Counted from the stretch's first letter, positions 1 to 12,304 are shown. The stretch: 64,000 nt of DNA from Cordilura impudica (GCA_963682025.1 OY821520.1:1045001-1109000); one strand, 5' to 3'. Notes: generated by a model from the letters alone, not told the origin. Made by a program: numbers and translations.

Positions 1-1
1 A

Positions 2-633
2 TGGGATCAGCTTACAATACAACTAAATAAGTTTGGCCCTCCAGTTAAAGATGAAAAATGTGGAGAAAGGTACAATTATTTTGAGGTGTTTTTTAAGTGT
101 TCCAATTATACGTACATAGATTCATTTTTCTAGGTTTATGCCGATCAAAAACACAATGTCAAAAAAAGCTGTCATTCAATAAGGCATCCAAAAAGAGAAG
201 AACAAATTCTTCAGGCTGCCGGTATAAGAGTTTCTGGTGATGGTCTTTCATCGAACAAATCTTTTGGTTCTTCTAAAACTACGAAACAAATTTGTGCTGA
301 TGATATCGAAAAAGCATTTAATGATATGTTAGATGAGGAAGACGACGAAAATATAAATGAACCTGAGGCAGTAGAGAAGGAACCCATTAAAAAAGCAAAA
401 AAGTTACTGAACGTGAATTTAAATTAGACCTTCTAAGGTGTCACATCGAAAAATATGAAGATTCCCAACGAAGCATAAACTGTAAGCTTGATCGGTTATT
501 GAATATAAAAGAAAGATCGTTAAAATTAAAGGAAGAAGAACATGTTGCTAATATTTCAATAAAAAAGATTGGTTATGAAATAAAATCAGTTGAACTAGAA
601 ATGCTAGTGGAAAATGGTTATCTGTCGAAGTAA
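2..633 (+). pseudogene. Decayed Myb/SANT-like DNA-binding protein gene (Myb_DNA-bind_5 type)
   Basis: The first 60 bases read WDQLTIQLNKFGPPVK, followed after a 63-bp intron (70-132, GT...CTAG) by VYADQKHNVKK. This matches the W..L...LN..GPP.K....W.KVWAD.K pattern of the Myb/SANT-like domain found in NAIF1-type and Harbinger-associated proteins. The conserved W before the intron is broken by an apparent 2-base TG duplication near 59-62. After an acidic stretch (DEEDDENINEPEAVEKE) a second shift in the A-run at 397-402 moves the reading frame. It then continues to a charged, probably coiled-coil C terminus ending in a stop at 633. The N terminus is outside the window. Family membership rests on the domain pattern. 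It may be host-derived or transposon-derived, and with two frameshifts it is probably non-functional. Confidence 0.55.
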
Positions 634-1160
634 TACAAGCTCAATTTTTTTTTTTTATTAAAATTGATATTTTAACTTATAAATTCATATTCAATACGTG
701 AAGTATATTTTATTTCAGAAACATTTTATTTTATTAATATTATTTAATTTAAAAGAGTATATTTACTTAGTTCAAATTGCTTTAAAACCACTGTCTTTAA
801 AACCACAATTTCTAAAATTTCAATTCATTTTCATTAAACATGTGTTTTTCTTTATTTACATTAAAAATAAATCTTTTAAAATTTTTATTAGATTTCGTTT
901 CGATTCTAATCTTATGCCGTGATTAGGCTATTCGATACGTTTCGAAATTTCATTCGATACGAAAGCTTACTTGATCACGAATGCGACGATTAGACCCCTG
1001 GTTCTTGCATTTATCGATTTATCGATAATATTTAGAGGACTTATCGATAATTTTAAAATTATGTTTTCATCGGCTTATCGATTACACAAGGGAACAAGGT
1101 TTTTGTTGATTAAGAAGTGAATGTTATTTGGGAAGTTAATTGGACCGCTGAATCCAAATC
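634..1160. other. AT-rich non-coding stretch
   Basis: I see no gene here. There are several TATCGAT-type short motifs around 1010-1085, with no longer structure. Confidence 0.5.
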
Positions 1161-1616
1161 TGCACTTGGTTTTTTTCTATCAGCTCGACTTTTCGCAATA
1201 TACCGTTATGTCTAAAATTAAGACACTTCCGCTACATATATTGGAATAACTTGAAAACGGTTCACCATATTAAGTTAAAAAAATCTAAAACTCGTGCTTA
1301 CGTTGGTTTTGAAAATAAGTAACAATTAAAAAAAAAAAAAAAAAAATTTGTTCTTTAAAAATTCATAAAAATAAAAATGCGACATAGATCAGAGGTCTGG
1401 TCCAAAAGCATTTAGTTAAACATATTTCGATTGAAATGAAATGTAATCGATGCACAACTTGATTTTGTTCACAATTTACTGAGAAAACTCAATAAATAAA
1501 TGATGAACCGATTTCAAGTTATTCCAATATATGTACGTATGTGGTGGAAGTGCCTTAATTTTGGACATAACGATATATCGCGAAAAGTCGAGTTGATAGA
1601 AAAAAACCAAGTGCAT
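1161..1616. repeat. Inverted repeat, MITE-like
   Basis: Positions 1161-1276 and 1500-1616 are imperfect reverse complements (about 110 bp each) separated by ~220 bp. Shared landmarks are TGCACTTGGTTTTTTTCTAT and ATATTGGAATAACTTGAAA. This is typical of a small non-autonomous DNA element. No target duplication was established. Confidence 0.6.
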
Positions 1617-1898
1617 AGTAAAAATTGCAATAAAGTTCCAGTCAACACCAAAAAAGTTCAATTTTGTTCCCTTGTATTATCGATATTGCAATCACTAGTT
1701 GAATTCTTATGTCTCAACGATTTAATGGTTTCAAATGGAAAAAATAAAGAAATTCCTAACAACTACGAGTATTTCACTTTGAATTAATTTAAAAAAATCT
1801 GATGTTGCCTGTACCTACATATGAAAATTGAATTAGTTCCGCAAAGGAGGAATAATTTCATTGATTTCAAAATAAATATATCACAAAGTTGTACTCAC

Positions 1899-2553
1899 TT
1901 TGTATTTGGATTCATATGATGTACTCTCAGTGGCACATCTTTGGTAACAAAATAACTTGGTGTTTTTTCCATTGTGATTTGCCCCTCAATCGTGTATGGC
2001 ATGTGATGACGATACCAATGTAAACCTTTTTGATAGTGACGATCAAAGAAGTGCACTTCACAACCGGCCGCACGAACATCAGGATGCAAACGAATGAATT
2101 CTAAAAGGGCCCGAGTTCCAGATTTCTTAACACCTATAATTAAAGTGTCGGGCAAGTGACGTGATGGCCGTGAGCCCTGTTGACGTAAAAGTCGATATTT
2201 TGGTGAACCATCGGAATGATTTTCGGATTTTATAGCAGGATGGCTAGTGTTTGTTAAATTGTTCAACGTAGACATTGTTATACTTTGATTCTTTTGCAAT
2301 GAACTCCATAGTTGCGACGAGATGAACAAATTCCTTAAAGGATTCTGCAAGTGATAAGAAAAACCATTCCATTCCATTTGTAGTCCATTTTTAATCTCAA
2401 AAAATTTAGTATATTTACCTTTTTTAAGGTGCGTCCTAGGCTAGTTATCAAGCAGGCATTGAATGTATATGATACGTATACCAGAGATATGCAAATTAAT
2501 ACGGTAATCACCAAACCGCGATTACTAATATTATTGAACCAATTTGAAAACAT
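1899..2553 (-). CDS. Hs3st-B: Heparan sulfate glucosamine 3-O-sulfotransferase, first two coding exons
   Basis: Exon 1 (2553-2419) encodes a short cytoplasmic tail and one type-II membrane anchor ([17 protein letters not shown], residues ~13-29). A 74-bp phase-0 intron (2418-2345) follows, then exon 2 (2344-1899) ending at a GTGAGT donor in phase 2. Exon 2 holds a low-complexity stem, then the PAPS-binding 5'-PSB loop ([16 protein letters not shown], residues ~113-128), EVHFFDR with the expected catalytic Glu, and [11 protein letters not shown]. The enzyme transfers sulfate from PAPS to the 3-OH of glucosamine in heparan sulfate in the Golgi lumen. [19 protein letters not shown] and VKK-type motifs resemble vertebrate HS3ST2/3 and fly Hs3st-B more than HS3ST1/5. 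Ser replaces the usual first Gly of KKGGTR. The rest of the sulfotransferase domain, including the 3'-phosphate site, is not in the window, so the gene continues beyond position 1 or its next exon is unseen. Confidence 0.88.
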
Positions 2554-3381
2554 CTTATACCTTTTACTTATAGAATCGCCACACCGAAAATATATAATTT
2601 TAATCAGTATTTTTTGATTTTGTTTTATTTAACTACATTTTAAATGCAAATTTCATTTATCCTTACACTCCCTTTTTCATTAAAGGGATAAAAAAAAAAC
2701 ATGCACTTAACTTTACTTTTACTTTACGTTTTAGAAAGTTCCATTGAATAAGAATAAGAATAAGAACAAAATATTGCTAAAAAGAGCATGTGATAAAAAA
2801 CGGGACGTAGCCACAAATGCCGTTAGCTATTTGTTAATGCTTTCCAAAAAACAACACAAACAAACAACACAAAGAAACAAAACAATTATTAACCAACATA
2901 ATGCAATGAATTGTCTGAAGTTGTGTAGAAGTCGAAAGAAAAACAATAATACAACGACGGAAATGTTTGTTATTTCATGCGCACTTCAGTCGAATATTTT
3001 CTGATTTTCTTTTTAATCTTTTACTTTGCTTTTCCATATACACGATTATATAAGAGAAATGCTCTATCTATATACTATTTCATTCATAAATCTTGTTCTA
3101 GTTTTTTTGTACCGGCACTATTAACAAACAGTAGTACGAGAATTTAGGAAAAAGAAAAAAAAAATGCATCTAAACAAATATGTCGCAGGCAGTTATTACC
3201 CAATTGACCAAACGGTAACAACCCGATTTTTATAAAATTTCTAATACTTTTTAGCAACTAACTGTTTGTTATTTATTATGTTGCAAGTTGGTTAGATATT
3301 TTTTTTTTTTCATTTTTGTTTAAATATATTAACTCAAGGCGTATGAGTTATAAAATATTGTAGATTTGAATTTATGCGGTT
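2554..3381. other. Upstream region of the sulfotransferase gene
   Basis: This stretch would hold the 5' UTR or promoter of the minus-strand gene. It is AT-rich with A-runs near 2690 and 2744-2775. I recognise no coding sequence or core promoter. Confidence 0.4.
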
Positions 3382-4159
3382 TTATACCCTATACCACTAT
3401 GTGGTTTGGGTATAATGACTTTGTGCTGCTGTTTGTAACAACCAAAAATATTTGACCTAGACCCATCTTTAATTATACCGATCGAATCAGAATCACTTTT
3501 TGAGTTGATTTAACAATGTCCGTCCGTCCATCAGTCCGTCCGTCTGTGTGTCCATGTAAACCTTGTTATCAAACTGCAGGTCGCAAATATGAATATATTT
3601 TGATGAAATTTGGTATATAGGCTTCTATCGGCCATGAGATGAACGGTATTGAAAGTGGTGAGAATCGGTCCATGTTCAGACCTAGCCCCCATACAAATTA
3701 CCCCTATGAAATCGACATAAATTGCCATAAGATCCAAATTGTTATATAGATCTTACTCAAATTGGGTTTGTATGCGTTCATTACATCCATTAATGAGTAG
3801 TCCAAAAGTGATCCCTTTGGCCCCATATAGACTGCATCCCGATCTTCACTTAAATCTATTAAAACAAAAATAATGCACTGATTCTTCTCAAATTTTGTTT
3901 GTATATATTTTTGCAAAATACAAGAGACAAAACATGATCAGGATTGGTCCATTTTTGGACCTAGTCCCCATATAGATATAGCATCCGATATGAACTTTTT
4001 CATATCTGCAGCCAAAAAAAGTAATAAAAATTCCACTCAAATTTGGTTTTTGCTTATTTTATATGTCCAGTTAGTTGGGCCTAAGAGATATGGTTTCTAA
4101 ACGCATGGTATAGGGTATCGTATAGTCGGTCTAGACCGACTAAAATTTTCTTACTTGTT
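3382..4159 (+). mobile_element. Family T element (mini-me/DINE-like), copy T1
   Basis: This is the reference copy of the commonest repeat. It starts TTTATACCCTATACCACT and ends TTTTCTTACTTGTT. Near the 3' end TGGTATAGGGTAT is the inverse of the 5' ATACCCTATACCA, giving subterminal inverted repeats. Just after lies AGTCGGTCTAGACCGACT, a perfect 18-nt palindrome (here the flank is AAAATT). About 120 bp in there is a conserved core (ACCGATCGAATCAGAATCAC) followed by a (GTCC)n tract. Such (GTCY)n cores define mini-me elements, and the subterminal repeats plus 3' hairpin are DINE-1/Helentron-like. It is non-coding; the short open frames recur only because the DNA is repeated. Confidence 0.8.
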
Positions 4160-4344
4160 ATATTTGTTGTTTTTGGTTTTTCACATGTAATAAAAACTTT
4201 GATTTTTCAAAATTGGTATGTCTGTATAAACCCGATTTTCTTTTATTTTAGAATGTTAAGAGAATTTTATAACCGATATGTATTGCCGATTCCCCATTTA
4301 ATATTTTTTCAACGGATCATAAATGCCATGTATATGTCAAAATT

Positions 4345-5270
4345 TTTACACTATACTACCAAACTACCAAATACACTACATTATATATTTGACGTAGACC
4401 CTTATATTATATTATATATACCGATCGACTCAGAGTCTATTTAGGGATATCTGTCCGTCTGTCCATCCGTCTGTGTGTCCATGTAAACCTTGTAATCAAA
4501 GCAAAGGTCGCAAACCAAACTACCAAACTACCAAATACACTACATTATATATTTGACGTAGACCCTTATATTATATTATATATACCGATCGACTCAGAGT
4601 CTATTTAGGGATATCTGTCCGTCTGTCCATCCGTCTGTGTGTCCATGTAAACCTTGTAATCAAAGCAAAGGTCGCAAATATGAATATATTTTGATGAAAT
4701 TTGGTATATAAGCTTTCACAGTCATAGGACTAACGTTATTGAAATTGGTATTAATCGGTGCATGTACAGATTTATATCCTATACAAATGATCCCTATGAG
4801 ATCGACTTAGATTGCCATAAGACCCAAATTATCATATAGATCTTGGTTAAATTTGATTTGTTTGTGTTTATTACACCCATTAATCAGAAGTTCAAAAATA
4901 AACTCTGTAGGAGATTTCTTATTCATAACCCCACATAAAGCTGCTTCCCGATCTTCACTTAATTCTATCAAAAACAATATTATTGCACAGCTTTTCCTCA
5001 TATTTGGTTTGTGTATGTTTTTACAAAAAATAAGTAACTACCAAATGTGATCAGAATCAGTTAATTTTTTGAACCAGTCCCCATGTAAATATAACATCCG
5101 ATATGAACTTTTTAATATCTGCAGACAAAAATATTAATAACAATGCCACTCAGATTTGGTTTATGATTATTTTCTCTATCCAATTAGTTGGACTTGAGAC
5201 CCCCACTCTAAACGCATGGTATAGGGTATATAGTATAGTCAGTCTAGACCGACTTTAAGTTTCTTATTTA
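4345..5270 (+). mobile_element. Diverged family T copy (T2) with internal tandem duplication
   Basis: It shows the T core, the GTCC tract and the terminal CGGTATAGGGTAT...GTCTAGACCGACT signature in diverged form (AGTCAGTCTAGACCGACT). Its 5' part is duplicated in tandem at a 164-bp offset (4357-4520 and 4521-4684). Confidence 0.7.
4357..4684. repeat. Exact 164-bp tandem duplication
   Basis: The stretch beginning CCAAACTACCAAATACACTA and ending CAAAGGTCGCAAA occurs twice, 164 bp apart, with no differences that I could see. The host element is old and diverged, so the duplication is recent by comparison. Confidence 0.8.
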
Positions 5271-5371
5271 TTTTTATTTAATTTATAATGTATAAACAGT
5301 GAGTATTGAGTTAATAATTTAATGTAAATCTAAATTTTAATAATATTGAATAAATTTTAATTGTATAGTCT

Positions 5372-6199
5372 AATGCCGTTTTCTTTTCTGACAAAAAATG
5401 TCGCATTTGATTTGCACTTTCTTCGAAAAGTGTATTTTTTTATATATTATAAATTAAGAGCAACTTTGTATTATATGTCAACCGAAAGGTCCCAAAGAGC
5501 TGTATTCATAATATACAAAAAAAAATTTGATTATTATCCTCTTTGAAGTCATAGGGTGAAAATATTCAAAAGAGGGGAACAATGGGGAAATACTCTCACA
5601 CTATGACCTGAAAGAAGTCAATGGCTGCAATTTTTTGCGATTTGCGAGAGGCTGACTTTGAGACCTTTCGATTGATGTCTAAGATAAGGTTGCTCTTAAT
5701 TCAGAATATATCAAAAAATATACTTTTCGAAAAAAGTGCTAATAAAGTGCGAAAGTTTTTGTCAGAAAAGAAAAACATTTCAAGTTTATTTTTTCGAATC
5801 CATAATTTTCTCAAACTGTTCCGTATGGCCTCTAAAATGGCTGGACCGATGTAGATGAAGTTTTTAGGAAATCGTCAGAATAGCCTGGCGGGTGAAACTG
5901 TGAAGTCTGATTTTTAGGCAGTGGGCGGAGGGGCGTGGCAAAAACAAATTTTAATATTGTACCACTAATGGCATCTATATATATAAAAATATATGGACCG
6001 ATATAGATAAAATTTTTAGGGAATCGGCAGAATTGCCTGGCGGGTGAAACTGTGAAGTCTGATTTTTGGTCTGTGGCCGGAGGGGCGTGGCAAAGTCAAA
6101 TTTTAATATATCTGCTAAAACTGTATATTAAAATTCAGATTCAATATAAAAACCAGATGTTTTTTATGACCAGCAACGCAGACCGGGCCCAGCTAGTAT
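5372..6199 (+). mobile_element. Composite element: long palindrome plus Helitron-like tail
   Basis: Positions 5372-5790 form a large imperfect palindrome starting TAATGCCGTTTTCTTTTCTG, also seen complete at 13757-14164. It is followed by two ~105-bp direct repeats (5843-5950 and 5995-6100, ~152 bp apart) containing GCCTGGCGGGTGAAACTGTG and GGAGGGGCGTGGCAAA. The end, GACCGGGCCCAGCTAGTA, has a short GC hairpin followed by CTAGT, which resembles a Helitron 3' terminus. No coding capacity is visible. Confidence 0.55.
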
Positions 6200-6205
6200 A
6201 AAATA

Positions 6206-6987
6206 AACAAGTAAGAAAATTATAGTCGGTCTAGACCGACTATACGATACCCTATACCATGCGTTTAGAAGCCGTATCTCCTAGGCCCAACTAACTGGAC
6301 ATAGAAAATAAGCAAAAACCAAATTTGAGTGGGATTTTTATTAATTTTTTTTACTGCAGATATGAAAAAGTTCATATCGGATGATATATCTATATGGGGA
6401 CTAGGTCCAAAAATGGACCGATCCTGACCATGGTTGGTAAAGTCTCTTGTATTTTGCGAAAATATATACAAACAAAATTTGAGAAGAATCAGTGCAATAT
6501 TTTTATTTTTTAATAGATTTAAGTGAAGATCGGGAAGCAGCTCTATATGGGGCCAAAGGGATCATTTTTGGACTACTCATTAATGGATGTAATGAACGCA
6601 TACAAACCCAATTTGAGTAAGATCTATATGACAATATGGATCTTATGGCAATTTATGTCGATTTCATAGGGGTAATTTGTATGGGGGCTAGGTCTGAACA
6701 TGGACCGATTCTCACCAATTTCAATAGCGTTCATCCCATGGCCGATAAAAGCTTATATACCAAATTTCATCAAAATATATTCATATTTGCGACCTGCAGT
6801 TTGATTACAAGCTTTACATGGACACACAGACGGACGGACGGACGGACGGACATTGTTAAATCAACTCAGAAAGTGATTCTGATTCGATCGGTATAATTAA
6901 AGATGGGTCTAGGTCAAATATTTTTGGTTGTTACAAACAGCAGCACAAAGTCATTATACCCAAACCACATAGTGGTATAGGGTATAA
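6206..6987 (-). mobile_element. Family T element, copy T3
   Basis: A full-length reverse-orientation copy: the ACAAGTAAG end with the 18-nt palindrome at left, the TATACCC end at right, and (GGAC)n near 6832-6852. It abuts the mariner element at 6995. Confidence 0.8.
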
Positions 6988-6994
6988 AAATATA

Positions 6995-8125
6995 CATACT
7001 ACATGGAGTGAAATCTCCGTGGCCTAACAATAAAAAACCAGTTTTTTGGATTTGAAATAAATTTTATTCTTCAAAATAACCTCCGTTAAGTGAAATGTAT
7101 CTCAATATCCTTGAAAAATACTATTTGTCAAACTCTTCAACTCTTCATTTGTGGCAAATATCTTTCCCTGAGCCATCTTTTTAAGTTTCGGAACAAAAAT
7201 TAATCGCTGCTGGCCAGATCTGCAGAATACGGGGGGTAAGAAAGCAACTCGTAATGTAAAGACTTATATTTTTCTGAAGGCAAAGCAGATGAATGAGCCG
7301 GTACATTTTCATGATCGTACAAGATTTTTTTCTTACTGAAGTGGGGTCGTTTTTTCTTAATTTTTTCATCTAATCTCTCCAATAACTCAACATAGTACTT
7401 GGCAGTTATTGTTTTTCCTTTCTCTAAGTAATCAATAAATATTATACCAAGTGTATCCCAAAAAAACACTGGCCATTACCTTTCCAGACGATTGTTAAAT
7501 CTTTATCCGCTTTGGTCGTCTTTCGCTCGCTTGTAACCTCTCCACAGACTCCGGTTTATAATAATGAATCCACGTCTCATCAATTGTTATAAATCGATAT
7601 AAAAATTCAGTTGAATTTATTTCAATCAAACGTCTCCATGAACACGTTTCAGTTTTTGTTCAGCTATTAAAAATCGCGGCACCCGTCGAGCAGAAAAATT
7701 GTTCATGTTTAAATGGTCATGTAATATATGCCGAACTCGCGCTGTTAATATCTTTATGATGCCAGCAATCTCACTCAGTTTAATCTTTTGATCACCCAAT
7801 ACAACCTGATGCACTCTTCTTACATTTTCTTCGGTAACTGCCTTTTAACCATTGCTTATCAATCTATTCTTTGGCTTGGACAATACCTTTTTTCCCCCAG
7901 AAAAAAACAATGCGTAATCAAAACACGAAACTCTTTGGAATCCATTTTTTTCCTCAATTTCTTTAAAATCATTTTCATAACGGTAACTTTATTTCCAATT
8001 ATTGAAATGTCATGAAATTTTGATACAATTTTTCTAACATTTAGCCCTGAATATATAGAAAAAAAATTGGCACTTGTGACGCCATCTCTACGTTAGGCAA
8101 CAGAATTTTCACTCCGTGTAGTATG
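6995..8125 (-). mobile_element. Defective mariner-like transposon
   Basis: The ends are inverted repeats of about 30 bp: CATACTACATGGAGTGAAA at left, and the reverse complement of CATACTACACGGAGTGAAAA at right. Both end near GGCCTAAC/TTGCCTAAC and are flanked by TA dinucleotides (6993-6994, 8126-8127). The interior encodes broken mariner transposase on the minus strand. Length (~1.13 kb) is close to the ~1.3 kb usual for the family. Confidence 0.8.
7185..7830 (-). pseudogene. mariner transposase fragments
   Basis: Two minus-strand frames carry family landmarks. At 7814-7626 is the second helix-turn-helix region (KLSEIAGIIKI...VRHILHDHLNM...SARRVPRFL). At 7469-7200 is part of the catalytic core (WDTLGIIFIDYLEKGKTIT, then ILYDHENVPAHSS and YPPYSADLASSD). 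Mariner transposases use a DD34D triad; the Asp of the HDNA motif is Glu here (YDHENVPAH) and the last Asp is retained. The frame is broken between the two segments and upstream, so this copy cannot transpose itself. Confidence 0.85.
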
Positions 8126-10000
8126 TACATATATTCTAAAAACATATGACGAAAATATGTGGTGAGTGCTTTCATTACCGAACAACAGGGAATAAAATTA
8201 AATAAAAATGTCGAAAAACTAAAGCTGATGGACAAAAAATTGTGGAATTGATCTCTCACTCACTCATTTGTTTTTATTTCACTATATGGATTATAATGGT
8301 CCATTACAAATGCGATAATGACAGCCGTAGAGTAGAACATGCAAGAGAGGAAAGTAAATACATCAATACAATATTAGAAAACACCTATCTATATATTAAT
8401 ACGTTAAGGTAAATTTTTAGTTCCCTTTTTAAGCAATATGCGGGCACGAAGGAGTGTGAAAATTGGCATAGTTATAGTTCATATGGAGGAGAAGCTGAGA
8501 ATGATAAAATTTATATTTAATCTGTCTTAAAAATATATTAAATTAAATAAAATAAAACATTTATAATTATTCGTTACACCCTGTTAATGCGACTGATTTA
8601 AATTATATATCACACGCCCTGTGTTGAATTGTGAATTGCTAAAATTGATTAACATACCTTTAGGCTCATTTAAATATTCATAAATTTTTTATATATGTAT
8701 ATAGATCAGTGAAGTCCGTACCAAGCACGCTGGTGCTCGGCTTCGAAAACAAAAATACTCACCAAAGAGTAAAAGTAAACAACGATTTAATTCAGTCTTA
8801 TGAAAGCCTTTGAACATAGCAGGTCTATGTCGCATTGCCTTTTGAAATTCATATATATTTTTTTTTTAATAGGAACAAAGAGAATATTTGTTTATCGTAA
8901 AAGAAACCAAAAATGTTGAGAAAATTTCGAAATCTTGATAAACTAAATTACGCAAAGCAGTTGAATCTGCTATAAATTATACATATTCTATAAATTACAT
9001 AAGTCTTTTATGCATTTTTTTTAATTTTAAAAATATCTAGTTACTGCAGGCTGGTAAGTTTTTTAGTTTTTGGTAACATACCACTTATTAACCTTTCTTA
9101 TCTTTTTAAGTTTTGCTATTTTTATTTTGGTTTTGTTTTTTAAAGAAATGAATTACTTATTATTACTTAGTTGATTTTTTTTTATTCACATTTTGTTTTA
9201 CATTTTCAGAATGTAAGATTTAATATTTTAAAACAACAAAATATATTTAAAATTTTACCATATTCTTCGTGAATACAAAATCATACAAAATCTACACAAC
9301 CCCATTTAATATCGGCATTGTGTTACGTCCATGGATTTCGATCAGTGTAGTACAACTAACACATGCTCATAAACACTATTACTAACTCAATTCTCTCGAT
9401 GGCCACCATTTATATAGATTAAAAATATTTTCTAGAATTTGCACTCGAATTTCGAGTGCTGGGCTATACTATTTGGCTTTTAAAGCGGTTGTTCGAAGGG
9501 TTTGGTTTAGGTTTGTTACCAAATATTACTTTAAATATATCAATGCTACCACAGAAAATCTTTGATAATATAGAACTGTATTTTTGACATTTGAAAGCTA
9601 TATTTAAAAATCGGATAAGAATTTCTCAAATATGGTATTCAAAATTTTATCCTGTTGCTATTTATGTATGAAAAAAGAAAACAAGAATGAAGCCTTGATT
9701 TAATTTTATTGTTATTTCGAGCTTGAATTCAAATATAATTGAAGTCCTGAAATCAACTGTATTTACACTGACTTGAATTCAATCATACATTTTTCTGGAT
9801 AATGCAATTGTATTAGAGTGTAATCCAAGTGTATTTCAAGGATTATGTTATTGAATTTCCTGGGCCCCTTACTCCTTAATATTTTTACAAATAATATTGG
9901 AAATTGCTTTAAAAACTCACAATTTCTGTTGTGTGGTGATAATCCAAAATTTAATTTAATCTAAATCAAATAATTAATAAAGGAGAGAATTATTTTTTTT
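8126..10000. other. Intergenic stretch with repeat fragments
   Basis: No gene seen. At 8387-8500 is a repeat beginning TCTATATATTAATACG that recurs at 44495-44585 (shared AAGCAA.ATGCG.GCACG.AGGAGTGTGAAA). At 8610-8710 is a fragment matching the interior of family H copy 16150-16533. At 9436-9470 is an isolated family H 3' hairpin (GCACTCGAATTTCGAGTGCT). The rest is AT-rich sequence. Confidence 0.5.
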
Positions 10001-10031
10001 TATTTATTAAAATTAAAAACAAAACTGTAAT

Positions 10032-11567
10032 TTAAAATTTTGTGTTGTTATTCTCAACATTAGCTGGATATTGTTGAAATACACGGTTTTTCTCCAGAAC
10101 AACACTCATGACATTCGGTGGCAATTCCATTTGGAGGAAAAAATTGTTTTTCCATAATTTATTTTCATACGATTTTACTGGCTGCCTGTGAATGCCCAAG
10201 AGACGATTGCGCATTTCGACTAATCCCGCCGAATCTGGTAGAAAAAATTGTATTAAACAAATAGAACAGATCGTAAGACACATCTGTACTACACTCATTA
10301 TCAAAAGAATCGACCATTCATTGTCGTTTTTGCGTTCAAATTTTAAAACTTCTTGTATGCCCAGCTCCAAAGCAAATGAAAAACCCAATGCAAGTTCCGT
10401 ATAAAGAAATGGTGTACACTCCAACAGCATCTGTAGGCCAATGCTGGAATAGATACCCATGCAGAGATAGTAGATAGAGAGGAATATGAAACAATCTTCG
10501 GGGGAATAATCACTGTAAACACCCAATACAGCTGCAGTGGTGGTAACTTTTAACAAACCAAACATTAAACCGATCAGTTTGGGCTTATAGCGCAACATAA
10601 GCAGAGCGCCCAAGGCACCTCCACAGGAATACAAGAGATACGGCAAATAAAAATAATCACTTTTCGTGAAAGCCCCTGTGGAGCGTCTCATTAATTCCAG
10701 AAAAGTACTTGAATAAAAACAACATCTTTCCACAGTTATAACGGCAGCCAAACCTACAATCAGCCATTGGATATTACGTTTGAAACAATAATCATCGCGT
10801 CCCACAAATAATGCCAGAATCGATTTCTTGCGGGCGTAAATCAGTTCTTCTTCATTAAGTAGATTGTAGACGAGGTCACAGGAACTCTTGTAGTCTTGAA
10901 AATGATACTGCTGTAACAACTCGTTGATTACAATGCAAACAATCAAAAGTACTGATAGTCCAAATAGAACCCATGCACACATTTTCGGTTGAAATTCGTC
11001 GAATAAATCAAAGCCCATCGTAATACCTGCGAAATACAAGCTATTGCCAAGAGCGATACGCGTTGGCCTCGTACCATGAGAATCACAGCGCAATGATATG
11101 TAATTGTAGCAGGGTAAATAGATCACCACCGTGGACATAAATATGAAATAAAACGAAATATCTGTAAATAAAAGATATATTGGCGGACGGTTAACGTTCT
11201 TTGTGATGTGTTGGCAACATTGGTATGTGCTTAGCACATCGACTAACCTGTATTTTCAGTTAATAGAAAAACAGCACTTATAATACTGCATATTAGACCA
11301 TAAAATATTATATAGAAATTTTCAAACAAATACTTCTTCTTTCTATATTTCCTTAAAGTCCAGCCGCCAGCTAAGAGCAGGCACAACAAAACTCCGAGCA
11401 AGGAAAACCAATGATTCCATAAATTGTTATAAATATATGTGTATTTACAATAGAAGCCATAATGAAAACCGCTAACAAATAAGCAACCAAATACTAGAAA
11501 TGTTTTAATTTTTAGCTCGATTCTTCACATTCATCATTTACCATTCACCAAGAGTTTTTGCACTCAT
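10032..11567 (-). CDS. Divergent MFS-like multi-pass membrane protein, paralogue 1
   Basis: The inferred structure is exon 1 11567-11549 (MSAKTL, phase 1), a 55-bp intron, exon 2 11493-11248, an 86-bp intron (11247-11162) and exon 3 11161-10032. Together these give 464 residues. Exon 2 supplies helices around VFGCLFVSGFHYGFY, WFSLLGVLLCLLLAGGW and FYIIFYGLICSIISAVFLL. Exon 3 has at least eight more hydrophobic segments, a charged central loop (residues ~195-235), and a tail after RNRLLGIHRQP. A minus-strand AATAAA lies 24 nt past the stop (10008-10003). The exon phases and the 1130-nt last exon are the same as in the gene at 18926-24451, and the tails share a LLGI motif, so they are paralogues. 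No sugar-porter signatures are present; the substrate is unknown. Exon 1 is the least certain part. Confidence 0.72.
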
Positions 11568-12304
11568 TATTAGCCCGCCAAATGACTAAGAAATTTTATA
11601 TATTATAAATTACGTCATTCCTTAACTGGTTAGTTATTGGGCGACCGTTAAGATGGCGAAAAATGAGGTGATTGGTAAATGAGTGAAACAATCAAAAACA
11701 ATTCGAGTGAAGAACATCTTACTTAAAAAATCACAAAAAAAATACATAATTTCCTTTTTGCCTTAACTTTTTCACAATTTGTCTCTTCTTCTCGAACAAC
11801 ATACAAAACGATACTGACGATATGAATTATTTATCACATTTCAATTACTTATTTTTCTATTTATTTTTAAGATACGATGCAATCCAACATGTTCGACTCA
11901 TTTTGTTTATTGAATCACTACAATTCGAGATAAAAACACGTATGAGTGTTAGATTGTTAAATATCCTCGACTTGTGTCTTAATTTAAATACTCCTACAAC
12001 TCGACATATATTTTTGAGGCATATCAATGTTGTTTTAGGAGCAAAAATGTCTTCAGATACTCTGAATTAATAAATTCCTTAAGAAGAGCATTTTTAAGAC
12101 GGGGACGCTATAGGGGAAATCCATTGAAACAGTTTTTATTAAATATAATTTGAAAATAGACGCTGCGGTTATTTTTTCATGGTTTCTTAATGCACAAATT
12201 TCGAAAGCAGTAGCAAATATTTTTTTAGTATAGCTAATTACAAATGACTTGAAACGTTTTAATTAAAATTTTCAATGAAAACGAAGTTATGTTGAAACAA
12301 CTAA
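11568..12304. other. Head-to-head intergenic DNA, proximal part
   Basis: No coding sequence recognised. It would contain the promoter of the minus-strand membrane protein gene. No TATA-type element can be placed with confidence in such AT-rich DNA. Confidence 0.4.

Noticed and set aside
6636..6896. Recurrent 68-86 residue open frame starting MDLMAIYVDFI
   Set aside because: It appears in every T copy in either orientation with variable ends and runs into the GTCC tract. It has no domain, so it is a by-product of the repeated DNA.
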